Assembly (NCBI GenBank): GCA_013368315.1
Contig: JAACJM010000228.1
Span: 1-64,000 of the forward strand
Length of the DNA: 64,000 bases
Direction of reading: 5' to 3'
From: Tetrapyrgos nigripes
Taxonomy: Eukaryota > Basidiomycota > Agaricomycetes > Agaricales > Campanellaceae
Under the pieces are notes generated by a model. It ran no database searches and had not been told where the DNA came from. It saw only the letters and a list, made by a program, of their open reading frames with translations. Both the position numbers and the translations under genes were made by a program. This document shows, one piece after another, positions 1-10,880 of the stretch (position 1 is the first letter of the stretch; the number at the start of each line of letters is the position of its first letter).

Positions 1-1443
1 TCCAAAGCGAATGGTGCATGTGTAAGTGAATCTCGTCAACTTGGAGTTATACTTCTAGAAGCTAATTATCTTTTCCAGGAACACCGGCCAACCTCAAGGC
101 GAGACCATTTCTTTGGGTGCTGGAGTCGATACAGAAATCATCATTTCGGCTTGGAGCATCATTCAACGACAACGTAGCAAGTTTTGGCATGAATTACACG
201 GCGACTTCTGTGGTCCTGCGACTTCTATACCTATGCTCATGGCAGGAACCGTTTGCCAAGAGCGTCTAATCCTTATGAAGGCATTTGGAGCACTTACTGT
301 GCTTATGCTCTTGCATGGTCTGTATCCCAATCCCCTGAGTCCTCTATTCCTGCAGTTTGCTTTGCATGAAGGGGACATGTGCTCATTGACTCCATCGTTT
401 GTCCAAGAGTGGGCTCCAGATCTTTATGGGATTGTGAAGGGATGGCTGGATAGAGGTCCAGCGGGTGATGTACAAGACATGAAAGCTTTCTTCTTGACAT
501 ATATGGGCTTTCAGGTATCTCTTCTTTTGTTCTTTCACATGCGAAGTTCCATTATTAATTGCTAATTGCAGGTTGAGACGATGGCAATTCGTACACAGAC
601 AGCTCACAATTCTCTTGCATCATTGATGCTATACCGTGTGGTGATTGGCCCTGAGCCTCCTCTCCATCCCGAGCTTCAAGCATTTGTGGAAGGCCTCAAA
701 CTTCCCTGCAAGGAGAAACCTATGTTTGATTTTAGAAAGGTCTGTTTTTAGTATTTTCCTCTCAGTTCAGTATTTAAACATGCTACAGGTTATCAAGTCC
801 TATGGTACTGGAACAGAATCCTTTCTCGCAGTTATTTCAACTGGCCATGTCAAATCATATGAATCAATTGCCCACCTCCTGATATTTGACCAGCCTGAAA
901 CTCTCCTCCAGGAATTGACCATGGCGCTAGGGCAGACGTTTGATCTGGTGGCTTTCTTTATCCAGTTTCTCTCAGGTTCTGGAGTCCCTATCCCTGAATT
1001 ATGGGATGATGCGCGTGGTGCATTTCATCCCGAAGTCAGTGTTGATGGTGTCGATAAGTCATCGTTTCGACCGCAGATGTTGTTATGGGCTATAACTGGG
1101 AGTCCCAGGATCAGGAGCGATCTGTCGGATGATAATAGGCTCAAGGTAAACTTTCCTTGATCTACTGTGTCCGTTAGTTGTTGACAATCTCCCTGTATGT
1201 CAGATTGTTCTAATTGACGATGAAGATGGCGAGTATTGTTCCAACTGCGACCATCGTCGTTCAATGCTAGCCCAAGGTCAGATATGCTTCAAGACTTGTG
1301 GAATGGTAGCCCGTATTCCTTCTTCATATCTCAAGTCTTTGATTTCTGCAACAAAGGCAAGTGGTGGGGACATCAACGCCAGATTATACCATTATCTCCT
1401 GGTAGAGATTGTTAATGCCGTTGGACGTCATTCTCAGCTTTAG
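1..1443 (+). CDS. HECT-like ubiquitin-ligase domain protein (5' partial)
   Basis: The gene enters from the left edge. Exons end/start in phase at 21, 79-514, 572-739, 789-1145 and 1204-1443, all with GT-AG introns of 49-58 nt, and the frame stays open to a TAG. About 400 residues are visible. Their order resembles a HECT domain: GAGVDTEI near the start (like the GGPxRE segment), the helix KAFGALTVLMLLHGLYPNP (like GxLxAxxLVHGGPxP), the strand IQFLSGSGVPIPE (like LLQFVTGSxxLPP), and close to the C terminus QICFKTCG, with a Cys-Phe pair where HECTs carry the catalytic Cys (codon 1285-1287). HECT enzymes pass ubiquitin from an E2 to a substrate through that Cys. The match is from remembered family motifs and is divergent, so a pseudo-ligase is possible. 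Related HECT-like proteins are often repetitive in animal and basidiomycete genomes, which suggests a mobile-element gene. An integrase gene lies 3 kb downstream. Confidence 0.55.
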
Positions 1444-1876
1444 TCATGAGTAGTACCTCACCACTCAGGCTTTTCTCGTCACTCATTTTGAACATTACTC
1501 TCCTTTTTTAATCACTTCCCAGAGTATTACTATTCACTCCCTCCAATCTTTTCAGCTCTCTTCACTGATCTTGCATTCCATCATTGTCTTACATTCATAA
1601 TACCCTAATTCCGTACATAGCTATCTATGCGTCTAATGTCATTTACTTGATTGTCAGTCTGCTCATTTCAGAAGAATCTCAGTCAGTGGTGAACCCAGCA
1701 GTGAAGACACTCTAGAACTGGGTTCGTGTAGATAGAGGTTTACGCGTTCACATTGTTTGCATCTTTGGAATATTTAGATGTGGTTCATCTGGCTCTTGTC
1801 TCTTCACTCCCAACTACTACATCCCTCCTGCTTTCTCTCTCCTCATCGTCTTCTACATCTCATATCTCTATCATCA
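1444..1876. other. Intergenic stretch before the RNR2 relic
   Basis: No open frame of note. It is T/C-rich and probably holds the HECT-like gene's 3' UTR and the old promoter of the RNR2 relic. Confidence 0.5.
1742..1747 (+). promoter_or_regulatory. MCB-like ACGCGT box upstream of RNR2 relic
   Basis: ACGCGT lies about 130 nt before the relic's ATG. This hexamer is the MluI cell-cycle box bound by MBF in yeasts, where it drives S-phase genes including ribonucleotide reductase. That the copied promoter keeps it is an inference from one hexamer. Confidence 0.35.
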
Positions 1877-2697
1877 ATGGCCACCACTCCCACTCGCGTA
1901 CCCTCTCCTCAGCCCACTCCCAGCAAGAAGGTCGGTTCTTCTCGTCTTCTTCATTATGACCTTGGGCTGACATTTTTCTTTTAGCTCGCATCTCGGATAG
2001 GCTCTTTCTCTATCGAGTCGCCTACCAAAAAGTCCAAGGTCACTGCGGCCGAACTCAAGCTCATTGATGACAGGCGTCGTTCAGCGATGAAGAAGAAGTA
2101 CACGAAGAGGAGGACAACTTTGAACAGCTGAGGTCCCAGTTTGTCGGTGAAGTTGATCTGCCTGAAAGTGCGTCTTCCTTTTTTTACACGTCGTTGCTTG
2201 TTCTGACATGTCATTTTGGACGAGGAGCCTCTCCTTCAAGAAACCAAACGTCGCTTCGTCCTCTTCCCTATTCAGTACCCTGAGGTGCATGTCTAAGACT
2301 ACCTCTACCTTTGTTGTTATTTCTAATCACCCCCAAGATCTGGCAGATGTACAAGAAAGCTGAGGCCTCTTTCTGGACTGCTGAGGAGATGGATCTCTCC
2401 AAGGACCTTCATGACTGGAACAACCACATGAACGACAACAAATGCCACTTCATCTCTCATGTCCTCGCCTTTTTCGCCGCCTCTGATGGTATCGTCAACG
2501 AAAATCTCATTGAGCGTTTCTCGAACGAAGTCCAAGCTGCTGAAGCTCGCTGCTTCTACAGTTTCCAGATCATGATGGAGAACATCCACTCCAAAACTTA
2601 CTCCCTCATCGACACCTACATCAAGGACCCTGCCCAACGCAAATACCTCTTCAAAGTCATCAAGACTATTTCTTGCATTCTTGTTTTCTTTGTTTAG
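1877..2697 (+). pseudogene. RNR2: Ribonucleotide reductase small subunit relic, 3'-truncated
   Basis: The product resembles the N-terminal half of class I RNR small subunit, which houses the diiron-tyrosyl radical centre for dNTP synthesis. Exon 1 (1877-1930) and an intron to 1984 are normal. A frameshift near 2070-2080 sends the frame to a stop; the continuing reading (EEEVHEEEDNFEQLRSQF) is in another frame. Two later introns remain, one with a doubtful acceptor. From 2338 the frame is well conserved: [44 protein letters not shown]. The first three metal ligands (Asp in EEMDLS, Glu and His in MENIH) and the radical Tyr after HSKT are present. One Leu of the usual YSLLID is missing, and the protein stops at 2697 right after IKTISC. 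The other three metal ligands (Glu, Glu, His) are absent, so it cannot be a working enzyme. Retained introns mean a DNA-level copy, not a retrocopy. Confidence 0.85.
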
Positions 2698-2994
2698 TTT
2701 CAAGTAGATTTGTCTGTACTCTTACATATTTTGTATATCTCGTATGCACACGAATATATTATAGAAATCAGTCTATGATAGCACGACAGCAATAAGTAGC
2801 AGGTAATAAACGACAGCAAGGTAGTGATTAGCGATGTAAAGTGGATAGCAATTATGGTGATAATAAGAGTATGAGGACCAAATGGAATGAATGTAGTTCA
2901 GGAGTCCTTTAGCTCAGATATCCATCTAGCAATTGCAAGTCATCTGAAAGAGATGCCCAAGCAATTGAGGATATTTCTGTTGTGACAGTCATTG
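2698..2994. other. Intergenic, no gene seen
   Basis: AT-rich, no supported gene. A possible 3' UTR of the minus-strand orphan gene lies at its right end. Confidence 0.5.
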
Positions 2995-4251
2995 TCAGAA
3001 CCGCCCCTTCTCTGAACATCTGTCGAAGGCTACACCAGATACAGTGAAGACGGCACTGGCTGTAAACAGTGTCTTCAAAACAATTGGATTAGACTCTGGA
3101 GCTTACACAGTAAATGTTAAGAAGACTTACCAGCCCAAGGTGAACCAATCCAGACTTTTTGTGATATTCCGTAAGCTCGTAAAACAAGTGCCATCCAGTC
3201 AAAGTAAGTCTGTAAGGTCCACCCAAAATACGCAAGGAACATTGACATGGATAATGCAAAATCAATATTTTGTAGTCCGAATATAGGGTCTTCTCTCGTG
3301 GAGGGAAAGGGCTGGATATGGACCCGATGGAGATATGTGATCATTAGAAGAACGGCGCAAACGATTTCGATTGTTTCATAGTGAACGGAAACAATGTAGT
3401 GATACTCGTCGGGGGTAATGCCAATAAATAGCAGAACTTGTAGGCCATTCTGCAGCTTCAGACAGCTGTCATCTTCCAGAATGGCTGGCGTCAGTCCGGG
3501 GCCATCAAGTTCCCCATCAAGTTCCTCATCGCACATAAAAGCATCAGCCAGTTTTACGCCATTAACCTCCTCATCCTGCACAAAATCATCCAGACAGGAT
3601 TTGAACACTTCGTCTTCATCCTCTGCAGAGAATGGGAACAGTGGATTCTGGACGAACTCGATAAGGGCTGTGAAGCAAATAGAGTCTATACAGAAATAGA
3701 CCATGAAATGCTTCTTGAAATCATGAGCTGGACCAAGTACATGAGTTCAAGCGAAGTCATCAGCTGCAGGTCCGAAATCTCAAGAGAAAGCAGATTGAGT
3801 TGTCTTGACCCCAGGTATCAGCTCACTGGAAGGGCAAGCTAAAGTCCCAATTCTCTTCCAGTAATGATGCGCAGTACAGTCAAACTGCTCATTGACACGA
3901 GCAATCCGGTTGGTGTATATATCCACCCGGGTTGCTATGCTTGGTGGAATATGAAGCACTGCTAGAATGACTTCGAGCTTTAACAGCATAATTTGAGGCT
4001 GAATGGATTGCTTCAATGCAGCTAAACGCTGGTCCGGCCTGACAGAAGACCCTGTAGAGTTCTCTGTGATATGATTGCTTGCTACTGGGACTCGAAGGAA
4101 GGTGCTGGATGACACAGATTTGTTGTCAACATAAATGGAACAAGTGGCAGAAATGAATGAAAAAGAAGCTGCTAAGAATAGTGAGAATAGATAGGTGTAA
4201 CATGACAGAGTGCGCACTAGTAGTTTGTTGTTGCAGCTGTTGAGCTGCCAT
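2995..4251 (-). CDS. Unrecognised 346-residue protein, divergent from the integrase
   Basis: Read on the minus strand as four exons, 4251-4218, 4171-3827, 3727-3131 and 3059-2995. All have GT-AG introns (46, 99 and 71 nt) and consistent phase 1 junctions, giving 347 codons with stop. This coherence is the main evidence that it is a gene. The N terminus is Gln-rich (MAAQQLQQQTT). The middle has a hydrophobic helix region (IMLLKLEVILAVLHIPP). An acidic block (SAEDEDEVFKSCLDDFVQDEEV) is followed by IEIVCAVLLMITYLHR and FALSMSMFLAYFGWTLQ, possible membrane or buried helices. I do not recognise a family and propose no function. Its ATG is 76 bp from the integrase ATG, so the two probably share a promoter and perhaps an element. 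The last exon is the least certain, because another acceptor gives a different tail. Confidence 0.5.
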
Positions 4252-4327
4252 CCAGGATCCAGAGTGATTAAGAGCAGGAGTTGAAAATAATTGTGTCTAC
4301 GCACAGTGTGTCATTTGATTTTGAACC
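4252..4327. promoter_or_regulatory. 76-bp divergent promoter region
   Basis: Only 76 bp separate the ATG of the minus-strand orphan gene from that of the plus-strand integrase. Both genes would have to be driven from here or from inside each other's 5' ends. No clear TATA box is visible. Confidence 0.4.
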
Positions 4328-6364
4328 ATGCGTCTGAGTCGTATCTCTGTACTGGGCTTGCTCTGCCTAGTACTATTGCTCTTCATCTCCCAAAATGCTA
4401 TCGCCAGTGAAAACCATGAATCTGCGACAGCCGGACCTTCGAATTTGGACCAACAACTCACCTCTATCGGAAACACCAATGAACAGGAGCCATCAGCTGA
4501 AAACCTAGTTCTATCCTTCAGAACATATTCGGCTGAATTTGACCATATAGTCCGTCAAGTCCTTGGCAATCCTGGTGCAGATACTTTCCAACTGAGGCAG
4601 CTCAGTGAGGATCTTGAAGAATTCCGCTTGCTTGTTCATTTGGTGCGTTGTGACCTTTTGATATTCTCAGTAATTTATTTTTTCCTATGATTGCAGTACG
4701 GAGAGCAGGTGTTGGATCAAGAAGAATACGCACTATTGGTTCGAAATATCATACACATGCAACATGATGTACAGCAGAGGCACGATGTTGTTCTACAGGC
4801 CTCCCACCATGGACGGCCTTTACTGGTTGAAACTGTTACAACAAATCAACATGGAAGACCTCGCACAGAGATTAATCCTGGTTTTCTTGATTTTGCATAC
4901 CGGCATCGTTCCACCTCAGGAATCAGCAGATTTTTGCATGTTGGCTGTCGAACTGTCCGAAGAAGACTCCTGCAGCTGGGAATAGCCCAACCTGGACAGA
5001 ATCCATTCCCTTCCGATGAAGTCAACACTATGCTTGATGGTGATTCAGAAGGAAGTGGTTCCGAAGATGATCTTCTTGACCCGCAACAGCGTGTCCTGGA
5101 TGACACAGCATCTTCTTCTGCCCCCAATGCACGCTCCTACCTTTCTTCCTTGTCTGACAATGAGTTGGATGAGTTAATCATCAGCTTGCGAATACACTAC
5201 TGCCGCGCTGGTATTAGTATGGTGGATGGAATGTTAAGAAGGCTTGGACACATCGTACCGAGAGAAAGGATCTGCCTATCCCTGATTCGAATCGACCCTG
5301 TCCATCAGGTATTCTCTCGCATTCAAATTCGCCGACGTGGTTATCAAGTTCCAGGACCTAACGCTCTCTGGCACCATGACGGCCAGCATGGTGAGTAATT
5401 GATTCCACTGATGTCTTCAGTTTTTCTCGACTTACAAATACTAGGCTTGATTCGATGGGGCATCGTCATACATGGGTTTATTGATGGCTATTCCAGACTA
5501 GTGACTGGGCTGCATGCAAGTAACAACAACTATGCAGATACTGTCCTTCATCTATTCTTGCAGGCTGCTGTGGTTTATGGGGTGCCGTCCAGACTTCGTG
5601 GTGATCATGGGACTGAGAATCTGCATGTAGCAGCTTGGATGGAATATCACAATGGACAGAGGCGGGGATCGTACATTTGGGGCCGGTGAGTGATCCTTTC
5701 ATCTATTTTTTACTGTACTAAAAAACTATTCTTCAGATATTTCAGATCCGTTCACAATGTGCAAATCGAAAGGCTTTGGGTCGATGTCACTGCTCAGGTT
5801 GGACAGTCGTGGCATGACTTTTTCACTGATCTAGAGATGCATCATGGACTGGATATTAATAACGACAATCACCGATGGCTATTGCACTATCTCTTCCTAC
5901 CCATTATCAACCAGGAGCTCAGCTTTTGGGCAGAAAGCTGGAACAACCACAGGATACAAATACACGATGGCCCTAACAGGTCACCCATTGACATGTTCGG
6001 CTTTGATATGTTCATGCATGGTTTTCGAGGACATGACCTCAACCTAAACCAAGCTGAACTGGAGGTTTACGGAGTAGACTGGGAAGCACTTCGGAGTGAA
6101 GGGATCCTTAGATCACAGGCTGACAACAATCCTTCCCAACTTCATGAAACCGGCGACTCAGCATTTATTGAACAAACACACCCGCCAACTAACTTAAATT
6201 TTGTACATGTGGAAGCGCCTCAAGGAATCATGACTCCTGAGCAGTTATATCATCTGGAGGCATTGGTCTCCCCATGGAGAGGTGGTGGACGGTTGGAGGA
6301 TCTTCAAGCACAGTGGTTGACTGCACTTGTCTGTGCACGATCGTTGTGTGGTAATTTTTTTTGA
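4328..6364 (+). CDS. DDE integrase-core protein of a DNA transposon
   Basis: Exons 4328-4642, 4697-5390, 5445-5685 and 5746 onward join in phase and are undamaged. An alternative donor at 6351 would skip to 6420 and end at 6451. After a variable N-terminal part comes a likely DNA-binding helix-turn-helix (GRPRTEINPGFLDF, then FLHVGCRTVRRRLLQLGI). The retroviral-type integrase core follows, with the three expected acidic residues: Asp in WHHDGQHG (next to HGFIDGYSRL), Asp in RGDHGTEN, and Glu in NVQIERLW. This core type is common in fish, corals and basidiomycetes and is usually annotated only as integrase core domain; Repbase names such as IS3EU or Ginger may apply, which I cannot decide. The protein would cut and join element ends. 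Oddly, the first 27 residues (MRLSRISVLGLLCLVLLLF...) look like a signal peptide, strange for a nuclear enzyme, so an internal start may be used. Intact frame suggests recent activity. Confidence 0.85.
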
Positions 6365-6451
6365 GACGCGCATTTGGTTTCCTTGTATATAACTCAAAAT
6401 GTGGCAATCTGTGATTCAGATTTATTTGCTGGTTTTCAATACCCCGAGTGA

Positions 6452-7855
6452 TAGAGGAAACTGAAGGAACTATGTTCCACCTTGAGCGAATCGAATGGGA
6501 TGGAGAGGACGTCTGTAGCATGTGGAGAATTTATTGATCATAATATACATACAATATAGGTAATGAAGCACAAGTAATCGTGTCGGTGACCTGGCACAGT
6601 AATCTTGGCGTGGTACTCGCGAAAACCTCACAGGGCGCCTACAGTGGATGTAAGTGATCAGGAGTATGCTCCAACACCTCCTTCTGGACCACGGATATGA
6701 TTGAGCCAGGTTGAAGGCTGCAAGATACGGGGGCAGACGTTGTAAACTATGCAAGATATGGGGACGGTACAGTCATTCGGACTGGAACCCATCAGCTTCA
6801 AATGGTTTAGTCTCCAGAGCAAGCTGAATCCTGATGATGCCAGCAATGATCAGGCGTATTTGGTAGATAGCCATGCTAAAAATAGTGAGTCAGTAATATT
6901 TTACAAGGCCAAACCATCAAGTGGCACACAAAGATACTCACTTTCCACCCAGACAGCAACGAGTACCAACAACAAATGGGACAAGCAGGCTTCGACGCTC
7001 TTTGTAGCCATTGTCAAGGATCAACCAACGGTCCAGGTAACTGCTCCGCATCGAGAAGACATGAGTTTGGTACAATGTGAAAAAGGCATAGAAGAAACAT
7101 ACTATGTAGGTGTCAGAATCGGGGAGGAAGTCCGGACATTGACGAGCGATACTAAAGCTTGCGTGATAATGTGACCGTACCTTCGGGGATGTAGTATCCG
7201 TTGAGAACGATACCTCCCTGAAGGATTAGGATTGAAGGATTAGGATCGACGGACAGGACCGCCCCCAGGACAGGTGAGTGCGAAATTATGATGGAAAAAG
7301 GACTCGAGATGCGATGGGGAGTTGTAGAGAGTTGGGCTCGTGGTGGTGTTAGCGCAAATCAAACAGCGGATTGGAAACAAAAGCTTCAACAAGTAAGTAG
7401 CTGATGAGTCGGAGTTGTGGTAGAGCGGTGCGGAGACGACGACGGTGTATGGTTCGGATTTGGGTCAAGGTTGTTGCGTGGCATCCGGTGAAGTGCCCAG
7501 TCCGGGATTCCGGGCCTTTGACGCGGGCCAACTTCCGAACCCGAGTCCTCCTCATTGACTCGGAGCTTTGATTGAGCTGATATTCCCATAGCGAGAGCCC
7601 AGTTTCTCAGACTGTTCGCGTCAATTATCAATTGGCACCCAGTTTTTGCACGCTGCCACTTATCAATTAGGACGATGCCAATTCATCATTATCTCAATCT
7701 AGACCAACACTACGTGGCATGTAATTTGGAATTCATTCTCTACACCTAGAATCACTTTTGAACCCAATAGTCATTGGTGACAACGAAGATACGAATGACA
7801 ACCGCCTCACTCTCTCATTAAAGCTATGCAAACCTTACACCTGATCGAAAGGACC
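6452..7855. other. Intergenic region without a supported gene
   Basis: Several short open frames but none with a recognisable family or coherent splicing. A short minus-strand stretch near 7200-7250 reads GGIVLNGYYIPEGTV, similar to a P450 motif, but nothing P450-like surrounds it. Confidence 0.4.
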
Positions 7856-7858
7856 TGA

Positions 7859-8443
7859 GGCCCCGTTCTGCAAACCGGATAGGATAAGCCGTTCCCAGCC
7901 AAAAATATTCCGTAGGATAGGATAAGCGAAAAAATTGATTTATCGTTGCTATCGCATGCTCGCGCGTTCGGCAAACGTCAGATTGGACAACCGTAAAAAA
8001 ATAGTAGCTTACCAATGTCCTATATTTGGCAGGTCTGCTTACGTTTTGATTCCCGCGCGTGTGCACCGTCACAAAGTCGACGCCAAAACGATGAATATTG
8101 TTGCTGCTGACAATCCCACAGCAGTTCCTCATTTTGAGACACATTGCTTGATTTTTTTCCTAGAATACTTTGGTTTTACACTTTTAAATATCACCTGTAC
8201 TTTTTCGCTTCAGAAACACGACTTTGTGCACGGTGAGGCCTGTCTATACGTTCGAAGTCTTGAAGAAAAAACCACTGAGACAGTGGCAGTGCACTCGCGC
8301 GGGAATCGAAACGTAAGCTACTGTGGAGGAATGGAATAAATTTATTGTTTCGTTGTCCAATGCTTGTCGGACGGAAATATCAAAAAATCGCATCATTTTT
8401 TATATTGTTTTTTCTTATCCTATCCCAGTTACAGAACGGGGCC
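7859..8443. mobile_element. 585-bp MITE, PIF/Harbinger-like, TSD TGA
   Basis: The ends are inverted repeats of about 30 bp: GGCCCCGTTCTGCAAACCGG at the left, GGCCCCGTTCTGTAACTGGG read inward from the right, both followed by GATAGGATAAG. The element is flanked by TGA on both sides (7856-7858 and 8444-8446), a 3-bp target duplication as made by PIF/Harbinger transposases (TNA targets). There is no coding capacity. A second inverted repeat of 37 bp sits inside (8036-8072 with 8283-8319; core GATTCCCGCGCG), so the element is nested or folds back on itself. Confidence 0.85.
8036..8319. repeat. Internal 37-bp inverted repeat inside the MITE
   Basis: Arms 8036-8072 and 8283-8319 are about 85-90 percent identical in inverted orientation, sharing GATTCCCGCGCG. 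This could be an older MITE into which, or around which, the outer one formed. Confidence 0.75.
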
Positions 8444-8446
8444 TGA

Positions 8447-9002
8447 ACTTTGATTGGCTTCAAGCACTGACTTTCGTGCACCACTTTCACAATTAGTGCG
8501 CAGAATTACTGATACTCGGCAAAATTCGCGTTCGCCGCGAAGACCACTTTCACGCAATTTAACATACGCTACGGCAATTGTTAATTCGCATTTTGTCCGA
8601 GGACTGGTTTCATAGACTAGACTGTCAGTGCAGGGACACCCGAATTAAAACTTAAGCAGATTAAGTATCGGGTGTTACAACTGCCCAAATAGCGTGCTGG
8701 AAAACTAGCGCCTGGCCTTGCTTGATCTTGGCGTTCATACATGTCGAAAAGTGGGTGGCAAGCGTTTCGGTGGCATTGGCAATCCGGTGGAGTTATAAGG
8801 AGCGTTCAAGTTTCTCAGCCACCCGGGTACCGTGACTCGAGTCAGTCAGCAGCGTCAGCAGCTTACCAATGGTGAGGTCATCATCCGTAGTTGCGAGCAC
8901 CTAATCCGCCGTTTTTATACCGCCCTTCTTCAGCAATCGTTCTTCACTTTTGTCCCGCTGGAAGCCTCTTCATCTAAACCCTCTATATTCCAAATCAGAA
9001 GC
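8447..9002. other. Upstream region of the glutaredoxin gene
   Basis: No gene seen. It contains short GC-rich patches and presumably the glutaredoxin promoter. Confidence 0.4.
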
Positions 9003-9724
9003 ATGGCCGTAAAGGATATCGTTGAAGTGAGTTGGGACGGGCTACTCTAGAGTACCCTTCAGGTCGTAACGTCGTTATCTTCATCTTATCTACCCCTTTG
9101 TCTAGACCGCCATCGACAACAACACGATCACCGTGTTTTCCAAGTCTTATTGCCCTTACTGCAAAGCCGCGAAGAAGTTGTTGAAGGATAGCTACGGGGA
9201 CAAGCAGACTGAGATTATCGAGTGCGTGTATCTGAGGCATTAACTACTTTTTCAACTGACTGATTCACTCCGATGTTGATTGTATCATATTTTCACTAGG
9301 CTTGACGAGCGCGAAGATGGAGGCGAGATACAAAACTACCTTCTAGAGAAGACTAGACAGCGTACTGTCCCCAACATCTTCGTTAGTGCGTACATTAATA
9401 ACCGTCGTGCCTTAATACTCTTGCTGACCTATCCTCTTCACTGTTCATTTAATCTCGCATTCACGTTAACGCCATACAACATGCTTCCTACTGGATTTAC
9501 CTCGACTTACACGTTTCATTTTGCGAAACCGGGCTATGTCCGCAAATGCAATTGTCGCGTCAAACAGACAAGCAGCACGTAGGAGGTTTGTCTCTCTTCC
9601 ATTCTTCCCTTCTTTCCAACCCCGTTCATATCTAACTCCGAGCTAACGTTATCCCTTCCAAACAGGCAACGACGCTGTCCAAGCTGCCCACAAGAGCGGG
9701 AAATTGAACGAGCTCTTCGCGTAA
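9003..9724 (+). CDS. Dithiol glutaredoxin
   Basis: Five exons (9003-9026, 9106-9221, 9300-9385, 9568-9585, 9666-9724) give a 100-residue single-domain protein, the usual length for cytosolic or mitochondrial Grx. The glutathione-dependent active site is SYCPYC (CPYC) near residue 27. TVPNIFVN carries the cis-proline of the thioredoxin fold, and HVGGNDAVQ is the glutathione-binding GG-D motif. It reduces protein disulfides and mixed disulfides with glutathione. The fourth exon is only 18 nt and encodes NKQHVG with its borders; without it the GG motif would be lost, so an automatic predictor could truncate this gene. No signal peptide is visible in this start. Confidence 0.93.
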
Positions 9725-10002
9725 GGTTACTCCACATACAGAGCCTAGAGTATGTGAGGATGACGTTCGTCGTTACCAAGATCCGCAAAGTTGTGAGATG
9801 AATGGCTAAGAAAGCTTCAACCATGTTGTAGAACACTGTATGCATACTTTTTATTCGGTCTGGAAAGTTGAGAATGTTTAGACTTGCTGTACTACGAGTA
9901 CGAGGTGAGTTTAAAACTAGACATTGAGTCTACTGTCTCCGCTTCGATGACAAAAAAACAAACGCCGAGTAAGAAAAAGTTCTAATCTTGTCCCAAACCA
10001 CC

Positions 10003-10880
10003 ATGCTTCAGTTCGCTGTATACTACGTCGTCTTCGTCTATCTTGCATTTTTTCTGGCAACGGTTTACGCGTTTGCCCTCCAAATTGCTTACCCATTCAC
10101 TTCTGATGTGACGAAATAGCTGCTACACGCTCAGATATCTCCTCTTCTCAAGGGGACTGGTTACGCGTTCACTGCCATGATCGTGGGACTTGTCATTTTC
10201 TTATCCTTCTTCCTACTCGTGCCCATGGTTTTTCGGGCCATGATCTCCCTACGTCCAGCGTTTGAAGCCAAGCTCGAGCAATACTGCAACATACTAGCGT
10301 TAGAGGCCGCTGGTTTCTACGACGCAGACCACAACTCGGTCCCTTTTGCCAAAACCGGTCTCATACTCAGCAACATCATAAACGCCTTCCTCGGCATTTC
10401 CTGTGTCGTCGATGATGCTATTTACAACCGTCCCGAGGGCACGAGTACATTCGAAGGCGCTTGGTCTAGATTTATCGATAACGTGTTGTCGGTATCGATA
10501 AACTACGCTCTGGTATTACCAGTTTACGCGATCATTGTTCTAGGTGTTGTGGTGCTTATTGTACGCCGCGCTCGGGCTCGTGCTCGTGCTTCGGCTTGCT
10601 ATGGGCAGACATTAGGACAAGAACACGGACATGGACAGGAAAAACGGGTCAGGTTGAAAGGTGATGATGAGAAGACTCGTGTATTTGAGGACTGGGACGT
10701 CCGAGGCGCCGATTACTCTGGTAGCTGTGTTTGACGAGAAGTTGATCGAGATTGGAGATGGGATGGAAAAGTTTTCGGAGAAAATTAGGGATAGTAGCAA
10801 TGATACTGGTGTTGTGGAAATGCAGCCATGTAGTATTGCCGTTGGCGGAGTGATGGTAATACTAATGCAACAAAGTAATT
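10003..10880 (+). pseudogene. Broken copy of a four-helix membrane protein
   Basis: This is a close homologue of the gene at 12109-12894 (shared ALQIAY, QISP, LLKGTGY-like, DDAIYN, EGTS, SRFI, EAPITLVA). It has an in-frame TAG at 10117-10119 where the intact copy has CAA, and a frameshift near 10660 that moves the C-terminal TGTSEAPITLVAVFDEK part to another frame. Both lesions disable it. Helix pattern and length otherwise match. It is the 5' member of a direct duplication. Confidence 0.85.

Noticed and set aside
7190..7255. Minus-strand GGIVLNGYYIPEGTV resembling the P450 segment before the meander
   Set aside because: No ExxR, haem-Cys or other P450 sequence nearby and the frame closes after nine more codons; too short to call.
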